DNA of 7,625 nt from assembly GCA_023489065.1 (NCBI GenBank), contig JAMDCL010000099.1, positions 1 through 7,625 on the forward strand, read 5' to 3'. Below are positions 1 through 5,640 of the stretch, in pieces (position 1 is the first letter of the stretch; each line of letters starts with the position of its first letter). This DNA is from Deltaproteobacteria bacterium (GTDB lineage: Bacteria > JAMCPX01). Made by a program: the position numbers and the translations under genes. The notes beneath the pieces were generated by a model, which was given only the letters and a program-made list of their open reading frames with translations, was not told the DNA's origin and did not search any database.

Positions 1-1
1 G

Positions 2-313
2 GCAGGAATTGAGGTAAAGACCGGCGTCTTCGAGCTTGCCAACAGCCCCATGGCACTGGTGCACGGAGAACCGGTGGGTTTTATCAAAATAGTGTCCGAT
101 AAAAAATACGGCAGGGTGCTCGGCGCGTCCATTGCAGGGGAGTCCGCTTACGAGCTTGTCTCTTTATTTACCTCGGGCATTGCAGGAGAGATTACGGTTG
201 ACGAATTAAGGAAGGCTGTTTTTGCCCACCCGAGTTTTTCAGAGGCGGTAGCCGAAGCTGCATGGGCCGTTGACGGCCTTGCGCAGCATGCTATGAAAAA
301 GGGCGGTTCATGA
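2..313 (+). CDS. lpdA: Dihydrolipoyl dehydrogenase, C-terminal fragment (partial, 5' end outside window)
   Basis: This is the last 103 residues of a flavoprotein disulfide reductase; the reading frame is open from base 2 and the real start lies upstream of the window. The visible part is the dimerisation domain. It begins near TGVFELANSPMALV, continues through a strand-rich stretch (GFIKIVSDKKYGRVLGASIAG) and ends in the signature FAHPSFSEAVAEAAW. In this family the His of the HPxxxE motif and the Glu five residues later form the acid-base dyad that serves the active-site disulfide of the partner subunit; both are present. The enzyme reoxidises dihydrolipoyl groups on 2-oxoacid dehydrogenases or the glycine cleavage H protein, passing electrons through FAD to NAD+. 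The FAD and NAD domains and the CxxxxC disulfide are outside the window, so the choice of Lpd over mercuric or other related reductases rests on this domain and on the adjacent lipB and lipA. Its stop overlaps the lipB start by 4 bp. Confidence 0.85.
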   Translation, partial: AGIEVKTGVFELANSPMALVHGEPVGFIKIVSDKKYGRVLGASIAGESAYELVSLFTSGIAGEITVDELRKAVFAHPSFSEAVAEAAWAVDGLAQHAMKKGGS

Positions 314-969
314 AAAAGCTGCGCATCATCGATCTTGACACCATGGATTATCATGCGGCGGGGGAAGTCATGCGGGAGGTGCGGGATGAGGTCGAACATG
401 GAGCGAATGATACCCTTATACTCGTCGAACATAATCCTGTCATAACCATCGGATCCGACGGCAGTGAATTCAGTATCGTTGATACGGCATATATAAAGAA
501 ACAGGGCATACCGGTTATTCATACGGATCGCGGCGGCGGTGCTGTCGTGCATAACAACGGACAGCTTGTCGGATATCCGGTCATGAGATTATCGGACATG
601 CCTCTTGACCTGCTCAAGGGGATTGTTGACACCCTGGCAGACGTGGTTGCAGAATTCGATGTCAAATCGGAAAAGGGCGCCGAGCCCGGGATATGGGTGT
701 CCGGCAGCAAGATCGGCTTTGTGGGCATGAAAATACACAATCGGGTCTCGACACACGGTTTTGCCCTCAACATATCAAACGACCTCGATCTTTTTCGGGC
801 CATAGAGACCTGCGGTGTTAAGAACGAACGGGTAACCAACCTGACGCTCCAGACCAGACGGATGATCTCTATGGACAATTTAAAACAAATATTTATTTCC
901 AAGTTTTCCAGGAGATTTAACATCCTTCCGGATCAATTCATTATGAAGGAAGGCACTGACGCGGTATGA
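310..969 (+). CDS. lipB: Octanoyl-[ACP]:protein N-octanoyltransferase (lipoate biosynthesis)
   Basis: This cytoplasmic enzyme moves an octanoyl group from acyl carrier protein to a lysine of a lipoyl domain, the first step of de novo lipoate assembly. The 219 residues match the usual LipB length. Visible motifs, in order: LILVEHNPVITIG (36-48); DRGGGAVVHNNGQLVGYP (73-90), the substrate-binding loop; SGSKIGFVGMKI (131-142) with the catalytic Lys134; THGFALN (148-154); and ETCGV (166-170) with the catalytic Cys168 that forms the acyl-thioester. Two spots depart from the textbook form: HNNGQ replaces the common HGPGQ, and TIGSDGSE stands where TLGR is usual. The Lys/Cys pair is intact, so activity is expected. 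Its ATG lies in an ATGA overlap with the upstream lpd stop, and its own stop overlaps lipA in the same way, which suggests translational coupling. A lipoate ligase-type paralogue is less likely because the order of motifs and the neighbours are those of LipB. Confidence 0.93.
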   Translation: MKKLRIIDLDTMDYHAAGEVMREVRDEVEHGANDTLILVEHNPVITIGSDGSEFSIVDTAYIKKQGIPVIHTDRGGGAVVHNNGQLVGYPVMRLSDMPLDLLKGIVDTLADVVAEFDVKSEKGAEPGIWVSGSKIGFVGMKIHNRVSTHGFALNISNDLDLFRAIETCGVKNERVTNLTLQTRRMISMDNLKQIFISKFSRRFNILPDQFIMKEGTDAV

Positions 970-1871
970 TGAAGCCAGCATGGATTAACGTGAGATACAA
1001 CGAGAACAGGATAAGGCCTGTTGCCGATTATCTCGATCAAAAAGGAATACCTACCGTGTGTGAAAGCGCTCTGTGTCCCAACAGATGGACGTGCTATGCA
1101 AACAGGGAGATTACCTTCATGATACTCGGTGAAATATGCACGCGGCAGTGTGGTTTTTGCGGTGTCTCGAAAGGCGTGCCCGGGAATACCGGCAATCATG
1201 AAAGTGCTGCAATCCTGAACACGGTACGGTGGCTCGGAGCAGATTATGTTGTCATAACATCGGTTACGAGGGATGATCTGCCAGATGGGGGTGCCGGGCA
1301 GTTTGCTGAGATGGTCCGTATACTCAGGGCAGCAGGTATACAGGTTGAGGTGCTGATACCGGATTTTAACGGAGACGAAGAATCCATACAAGCAGTCCTT
1401 GAAGCACAGCCGGCTGTTGCCGGACATAACATGGAGACTGTGCAGGGGCTGTATCAGGCGGTACGTCCGTTATCGGATTATGCTACCAGTCTTTCCGTAC
1501 TCGGGATCATAAAAAAGTCCGGAAAGAATATAATAACGAAATCAGGGTTTATGCTCGGCCTTGGTGAAACCATACCGCAGGTAAAAGAACTTATGCGGGA
1601 CATACGGGACACGGGCTGTGATGCGCTTACCATTGGGCAGTACTTAAAGCCGTTACCCGAAAACGAGGATGTTAAGACCTATGTGCATCCCGGTGTCTTC
1701 AGGATGCTTGAGGAATATGGATATGGTCTTGGTTTTAACGTGGTCAGGGCATCACCCCTGGTAAGGTCTTCTTTTATGGCAAAGGATATGTGGATGGAGG
1801 CGTTGGGAAAAAAAGGCCCATCGGTCGGGGGATCAGGGGGCCAAGGATTTCATAAGGAGGATATATGTTAA
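966..1871 (+). CDS. lipA: Lipoyl synthase (radical SAM)
   Basis: LipA inserts two sulfur atoms at C6 and C8 of the protein-bound octanoyl chain. The 301-residue product carries both iron-sulfur cluster sites of the family. The auxiliary cluster motif CESALCPNRWTC gives Cys32, Cys37 and Cys43; the radical SAM motif CTRQCGFC gives Cys58, Cys62 and Cys65. Also present are VTRDDLPDGGAGQF (100-113), GHNMETV (153-159), KSGFMLGLGE (192-201), LTIGQYLKP (221-229), and the late VRSS at 266-269, whose serine ligates the auxiliary cluster. ATG codons at 966 and 969 are both possible; 966 gives the ATGA overlap with lipB, and a purine-rich GAAGGAAGG lies about 13 bases upstream. After residue 280 the protein runs into an unusual Gly-rich tail (PSVGGSGGQGFHKEDIC). 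The DNA of this tail contains a run of seven A and also the ribosome binding site of the next gene. Confidence 0.96.
   Translation: MMKPAWINVRYNENRIRPVADYLDQKGIPTVCESALCPNRWTCYANREITFMILGEICTRQCGFCGVSKGVPGNTGNHESAAILNTVRWLGADYVVITSVTRDDLPDGGAGQFAEMVRILRAAGIQVEVLIPDFNGDEESIQAVLEAQPAVAGHNMETVQGLYQAVRPLSDYATSLSVLGIIKKSGKNIITKSGFMLGLGETIPQVKELMRDIRDTGCDALTIGQYLKPLPENEDVKTYVHPGVFRMLEEYGYGLGFNVVRASPLVRSSFMAKDMWMEALGKKGPSVGGSGGQGFHKEDIC
1854..1860 (+). promoter_or_regulatory. Strong Shine-Dalgarno AAGGAGG inside the lipA 3' end
   Basis: A perfect AAGGAGG lies four bases before the ATG at 1865. It fixes the start of the membrane protein gene and sits within the last codons of lipA (His-Lys-Glu-Asp), so the end of lipA is also constrained by its use as an initiation site. 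Confidence 0.8.
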
Positions 1872-2311
1872 AAAAGGATGTTTCGAAAACATTTGTTGTG
1901 CTTGAGATAGTGGTGGCGGTGCTGACGATTGCATACTGGATATTTTTCTTTTTTGTGCCGGACAGCGTCCAGTCATTTCCGAAGGAGCCGAGTTATATGA
2001 TCTTCGAAAAAACATTTGTTGCTGCGGACATGTGGATGACCCTGGCATTTTTCCTTTCCGCCTATTACCTCCTGAAAAAAGACGCGAAGGGGATCCTGTG
2101 GGGTATTATAGCAGGCGGAACGTTTGTCTATCTCGGCTTGATGGATTCGCTGTATAACATCGAGAACGGCAAGTATGCCTTCATATTTTCCAGCAACAGC
2201 AGTCAGGTAGGCATGATATTTGAGTTGATAATAAACCTCGCAAGCTTTATATTCGGAGCTGCTGCAATAATCTATGTGTGGGGTCTTATAAAGACAGAGG
2301 ATCCCGGATAA
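1865..2311 (+). CDS. Small four-helix integral membrane protein of unknown function
   Basis: I do not recognise the family. The 148-residue product is strongly hydrophobic, with four likely membrane helices at about 10-31, 51-70, 76-94 and 116-141. Short loops separate them, with charged KKDAK at 71-75 and a hydrophilic loop NIENGKYAF at 98-106. The C-terminus is short and polar (KTEDPG). There is no signal peptide distinct from helix 1 and no catalytic motif that I can name. Helices 1 and 2 both begin with KTFV (residues 9-12 and 49-52), encoded by the same 13 bases, which hints at an internal duplication. The start is well supported by AAGGAGG four bases upstream, and the gene overlaps the end of lipA by 7 bp. 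The Ntn hydrolase gene follows after 21 bp, so the two may be cotranslated and may act together. A membrane anchor or transport partner role is only inference. Confidence 0.85.
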   Translation: MLKKDVSKTFVVLEIVVAVLTIAYWIFFFFVPDSVQSFPKEPSYMIFEKTFVAADMWMTLAFFLSAYYLLKKDAKGILWGIIAGGTFVYLGLMDSLYNIENGKYAFIFSSNSSQVGMIFELIINLASFIFGAAAIIYVWGLIKTEDPG

Positions 2312-2332
2312 TACAAAAGGAAGGGAGACCGT

Positions 2333-4075
2333 ATGACGCCAGGACAGGTTATAACACCAATAGAATTCAGTTCTCTCCCCGATGGGAGGATTAAAAAAGC
2401 CGGAAGGCTTAACCTTATCACGTTAAGCGGCAGTGCCTATGATATGGGGTATCAGCACGGTGTCATAGCCAAAGAGCTGTACCTGAGGAACTTGATCAAA
2501 TTCTTTGCCCTGTTTCTCAGGACATTACGGCTTGGGCTCGAGGACATGATAGGGTCTGCGTATCTCCGTAAGCAAGCGGGCAGGCTGTTCGAGAAATACG
2601 TCAAAATCCTTCAATCCAACATGAGCAAAAGATACACGCCTTTTCTGCTCGACGAGATGAAAGGCTTTGCTGAAGGGAGCGGAGAATCGTATGAGCTTCT
2701 GAAGGGGCTTATGTCCATGCCGGATGTTTTGCAGATCCTTCTTGCACGGGGGCTGTCTCATACGGTCGCAAATTCCGTTGCCGTCTTGAATTTAGGCTGT
2801 ACGAGCGCGGCAGCGTGGGGAGATTCCACGGCAGACGGCAGTTTTATCTACGGCAGGAACCTGGATTTTTTTGACAACCATGCCATGGACCACAATCCTT
2901 CCATAATCCTCCATAAGCCGGACAGGGGAATGAACTATGCGGCATTCTCTTTCCTCGGAGTACCCGGGGCCGGCATAACGGGTATCAACGAGGCGGGTAT
3001 TACCTACGCATCGCATATCATGCTGACCAGAAATGTATCGAGCTTCTCGACGCCCCTGATGAATATAGGGAACGAGATCCTGCGGAATGCCGAAAGCACG
3101 GATGATGCGGTCAGGATTGCCCGGTCATTGCGGTTTTCTTCGGGATGGGGCCTTGTTGTTACGGATGCACGTCATAAGGACGCAGTTGTTATAGAAGCCT
3201 CATCGAAACATGTCCTTCCGCGAAAAGGTGTCTCTCAGTTTATCATCAATACCAATCACTACAACACCGGACTACTCAGGAAGAAGGAATACGATTACAG
3301 TGTTTCGACAACAGCTTCAACGGTAGGAAGGTACAAGAGGGCCGAGGAGATCATCAAAGAGAAGCACGGAAAATTTACTCTCGACGATATGATTCTCCTC
3401 CTCGGTGACCATCTGGAATACTACACCAGGAGGGAGAGGGCACTCGGCAGCACGATAACCGCCGTTCACAATGTGAGCAGTATCGTGATGAAGCCTGAGG
3501 AACTCAAGGTATGGATGTCGCAGGGTGAAGCCCCTTCGAACAATTCCGAATACATCGGTGTTGATCTGAAAAGCTGGATGGAGGGCGAGTTGAAGCTCCT
3601 CGACATCAAAAAACCGAATCCCTATGCAAACACGTACGCATTCGCGGCCTTTCAGGAACATTATGAACAAGCATACCAGAAATACTTTTACCATAACGAC
3701 ATACCGGGTGCGCTCGCAGAGCTCGAACAGCTTACACAGAAGGACCGTCAGGAACCCATATACCTTATGCTGAAAGGACAACTCTCTATCAAAGTTCACA
3801 AATACCGGGAAGCAGTCGATGCCTTTGATCAGGCCATCCCCATGCCTGATATACCTCACAGAACGGCGGTCAGTATGCTCTGGAAGGCACGCACGCAGGA
3901 TATCCTCGGCATGCGCGATGATGCGTTACGGTTGTACCGGGACATCAACGCAATGAGCGGTATCGGTGCAAACCTGAGAAAGGCTGCGGTAAAAGGGCTG
4001 AAACGCCGGTACAGCGCCGCAAAGATCAAGAAGCATGACATCGATTTTGTATTCTCGGACAATACGGAATACTGA
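2333..4075 (+). CDS. C45-family autoproteolytic acyltransferase/amidohydrolase with TPR-like C-terminus
   Basis: The 580-residue product resembles the Ntn hydrolases grouped around acyl-CoA:6-aminopenicillanate acyltransferase and choloylglycine hydrolase. The N-terminal segment has GSAYDMGYQHG (33-43), a typical C45 entry motif. The expected self-cleavage site is Gly155-Cys156 in NLGCTSAAAWGDSTADG, which exposes Cys156 as nucleophile and N-terminal base. It is followed by the conserved GRNLDF (174-179), GAGITGINEAGI (212-223) and NTNHY (306-310), the last a candidate oxyanion residue. Members hydrolyse or transfer acyl groups on amides; the natural substrate cannot be read here. Residues about 440-540 form amphipathic helices of TPR type (PGALAELEQL, YREAVDAFDQAI, DDALRLYRDI), an addition to the core enzyme that may bind a partner. 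No signal peptide is visible, so a cytoplasmic location is likely. The ATG is preceded by AAGGAAGGGA at 2317-2326. It ends what looks like the lip transcription unit. Confidence 0.85.
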   Translation: MTPGQVITPIEFSSLPDGRIKKAGRLNLITLSGSAYDMGYQHGVIAKELYLRNLIKFFALFLRTLRLGLEDMIGSAYLRKQAGRLFEKYVKILQSNMSKRYTPFLLDEMKGFAEGSGESYELLKGLMSMPDVLQILLARGLSHTVANSVAVLNLGCTSAAAWGDSTADGSFIYGRNLDFFDNHAMDHNPSIILHKPDRGMNYAAFSFLGVPGAGITGINEAGITYASHIMLTRNVSSFSTPLMNIGNEILRNAESTDDAVRIARSLRFSSGWGLVVTDARHKDAVVIEASSKHVLPRKGVSQFIINTNHYNTGLLRKKEYDYSVSTTASTVGRYKRAEEIIKEKHGKFTLDDMILLLGDHLEYYTRRERALGSTITAVHNVSSIVMKPEELKVWMSQGEAPSNNSEYIGVDLKSWMEGELKLLDIKKPNPYANTYAFAAFQEHYEQAYQKYFYHNDIPGALAELEQLTQKDRQEPIYLMLKGQLSIKVHKYREAVDAFDQAIPMPDIPHRTAVSMLWKARTQDILGMRDDALRLYRDINAMSGIGANLRKAAVKGLKRRYSAAKIKKHDIDFVFSDNTEY

Positions 4076-4095
4076 TTCCCGGCAGCTATCGCCAG

Positions 4096-4127
4096 GTTAA
4101 ATGCATATATTGACGGGTCAATTTAAC
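4096..4127 (+). promoter_or_regulatory. Nested inverted repeat in the serS leader
   Basis: GTTAAAT at 4096-4102 is the exact reverse complement of ATTTAAC at 4121-4127. Inside this pair, ATTGAC at 4109-4114 and GTCAAT at 4117-4122 form a second perfect palindrome with a 2-base centre. The two share two bases, so they can be read as one bulged RNA stem or as a DNA operator-like palindrome. The site lies 18 bases before the serS start. A -10-like TATATT at 4106-4111 falls within it, but no matching -35 is seen. A role in serS expression is an inference. Confidence 0.35.
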
Positions 4128-4144
4128 AATGCTAATCAAACAGC

Positions 4145-5428
4145 ATGCTTGACATAAAAGTATTGCGGGAAAACAGAAAACTCGTCGAAGATGCACTTGC
4201 CAAGAGAGGAATGAATATATCCCTGAAGGTTTTCTACGAAAAGGACGAGAGAAGGCTGGAACTCCTGAGGAAGGTCGAAGATCTCAAACACACAAGGAAC
4301 GTCATTTCAAAAGACATCGGAGTCAAAAAATCGAAGTCGGAAGATGCAGGCGTTCTTTTGCAGGAAGTGAAATCAATAGGTTCGGAGATAGACGGGATTC
4401 ACCATGCACTCGACGAACTGGAGAAGGAACTGAATGATTTCGTTCTGACGATACCCAACATGCCCCATTCCTCCGTTGTTTACGGCAGGACCAGCGAGGA
4501 CAATCCCGTGGTAAAGACCTGGGGTGAAAAAAAAGAGTTTCCGTTTACCCCTTATGCGCACGATGACCTCGCAGGCCGGCTCGACATTATCGACTTTGAG
4601 AAGGGCGCAAAGATTGCCGCATCGGGTTTTTCCGTTTCAAAAGGGCCCGGTGCTTTACTCGAAAGGGCACTGGTCAATTTTTTTCTTGATGTGCATACGA
4701 AAGAGCAGGGATACACCGAGGTTTATATTCCGTTTATCGTGAACGGCAACAGCATGACCGGTACAGGGCAGCTCCCGAAGTTCAAAGAGGATCTTTTTAA
4801 AATCGAGGGGGAAGACCTGTACCTGATCCCGACATCAGAGGTACCCATCACGAATATCCATGCAAAAGAGATCCTCGATCGTGCCGCACTGCCGAAATAC
4901 TACACGGCCTATTCGCCCTGTTTCAGAAAGGAAGCGGGCTCCTATGGAAAGGACACAAAAGGACTGATTCGGCAGCACCAGTTTAACAAGGTGGAGATCG
5001 TGAAGCTTGTGGAGCCCGGGTCTTCATACCAGGAGCTTGAGTCTTTGCTGGAGGATGCGGAAGAATTGCTGAAACGTTTAAAACTGCCTTACAGGGTCGT
5101 CAATCTTTGTTCCGGGGATCTCGGTTTTTCTGCAGCCAAGACCTACGATATCGAAGTGTGGCTCCCGGGACAGAACGAGTACAGGGAAATATCGTCCTGC
5201 AGCAATTTCGAGGATTTTCAGGCACGGAGGGCAGGCATAAAATACCGGCCTTCAAAAGGAGAAAAACCTGCGTATGTCCATACGCTGAACGGCTCGGGAC
5301 TCGCGGTCGGAAGAACGGTTGTCGCGATCCTCGAGAACTATCAGCAGGAAGATCAGAGCGTCATCATACCGGATGTCTTGCGTCCGTATATGAATGGTGT
5401 TACGATTTTGAAACCGGTAGATAAGTAA
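4145..5428 (+). CDS. serS: Serine--tRNA ligase
   Basis: This class II synthetase activates serine with ATP and charges tRNA-Ser; it also charges tRNA-Sec where one exists. The 427-residue length is normal. The start [18 protein letters not shown] is the standard N-terminus. It leads into the long helical arm (about 25-100, rich in Lys, Glu and Leu) that grips the long variable arm of tRNA-Ser. Catalytic core landmarks are motif 1 around [16 protein letters not shown] (167-182), the [11 protein letters not shown] loop (228-238), motif 2 [20 protein letters not shown] (259-278) extending to QFNKVE (279-284) with the ATP-binding Arg261 and Arg276, and motif 3 [17 protein letters not shown] (382-398) with Arg390. 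No clear Shine-Dalgarno precedes the ATG; the bases just upstream are ATCAAACAGC. It follows the Ntn hydrolase gene by 69 bp, and a tRNA-Ser gene comes 63 bp after its stop. Confidence 0.98.
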   Translation: MLDIKVLRENRKLVEDALAKRGMNISLKVFYEKDERRLELLRKVEDLKHTRNVISKDIGVKKSKSEDAGVLLQEVKSIGSEIDGIHHALDELEKELNDFVLTIPNMPHSSVVYGRTSEDNPVVKTWGEKKEFPFTPYAHDDLAGRLDIIDFEKGAKIAASGFSVSKGPGALLERALVNFFLDVHTKEQGYTEVYIPFIVNGNSMTGTGQLPKFKEDLFKIEGEDLYLIPTSEVPITNIHAKEILDRAALPKYYTAYSPCFRKEAGSYGKDTKGLIRQHQFNKVEIVKLVEPGSSYQELESLLEDAEELLKRLKLPYRVVNLCSGDLGFSAAKTYDIEVWLPGQNEYREISSCSNFEDFQARRAGIKYRPSKGEKPAYVHTLNGSGLAVGRTVVAILENYQQEDQSVIIPDVLRPYMNGVTILKPVDK

Positions 5429-5463
5429 GAAGTTGTCTTTCTTATTCTCCCTCGAAGATAAGA
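5426..5463 (+). promoter_or_regulatory. Two competing AT-rich hairpins between serS and tRNA-Ser
   Basis: TAAGAA at 5426-5431 pairs perfectly with TTCTTA at 5439-5444, and TCTTAT at 5440-5445 pairs perfectly with ATAAGA at 5458-5463. The two stems share bases and exclude each other. Neither is GC-rich and no T run follows, so this is not a convincing intrinsic terminator. The same stretch offers a weak promoter for the tRNA (TTGTCT at 5433-5438, GATAAG at 5457-5462, 18-base spacing). Which role applies, if any, cannot be decided from the sequence. Confidence 0.25.
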
Positions 5464-5491
5464 CAGATAGAGCAAAAAAAATATATGACCT

Positions 5492-5578
5492 GGAGAGGTG
5501 GCCGAGCGGCTGAAGGCAACCGCCTGCTAAGCGGTTTTCGTCGAAAGGCGAACGTGAGTTCGAATCTCACCCTCTCCG
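5492..5578 (+). tRNA. tRNA-Ser(GCU)
   Basis: This is a complete 87-base class II tRNA. The acceptor stem GGAGAGG (5492-5498) pairs with CCTCTCC (5571-5577) in seven perfect pairs, with discriminator G at 5578. The D stem is GCC/GGC (5501-5503 with 5515-5517). The anticodon stem ACCGC/GCGGT (5519-5523 with 5531-5535) encloses the loop CTGCTAA, with anticodon GCT at 5526-5528 that reads AGC and AGU. A long variable arm (5536-5553) has a TTCG/CGAA stem. The T stem GTGAG/CTCAC (5554-5558 with 5566-5570) encloses TTCGAAT. The 3' CCA is not encoded and must be added by the nucleotidyltransferase. The long variable arm is the main recognition element for the synthetase encoded just upstream. Confidence 0.97.
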
Positions 5579-5640
5579 TATTTTATACGGTTCCGATGTG
5601 TGCGTCCGGTTGTGAGGTTAAGAGGAAAGGGGGTACAAAG

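Noticed and set aside
933..1427. 164-codon open frame on the minus strand across lipA
   Set aside because: It lies inside a gene with intact catalytic motifs, shows no family resemblance and has no ribosome binding context; it is a shadow frame.
3317..3859. 180-codon open frame on the minus strand across the C45 gene
   Set aside because: It is antisense to conserved coding sequence, has an unnatural residue mix and no independent start signal.
4076..4144. T-box riboswitch upstream of serS
   Set aside because: The gap is only 69 bases and shows no specifier stem, no T-box core sequence and no terminator.
5107..5424. 105-codon + strand frame inside serS
   Set aside because: It is out of frame with serS motif 3 and has no supporting start; it is a shadow of serS.
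5492..5578. tRNA gene as an integration site of a mobile element
   Set aside because: No integrase, no repeated tRNA 3' end and no change in composition is visible on either side.
5485..5640. In-frame N-terminal extension of the GH5 gene back to 5485
   Set aside because: This stretch is the tRNA-Ser gene and its 3' flank. The ATG at 5641 has a good Shine-Dalgarno and is followed directly by a signal peptide.
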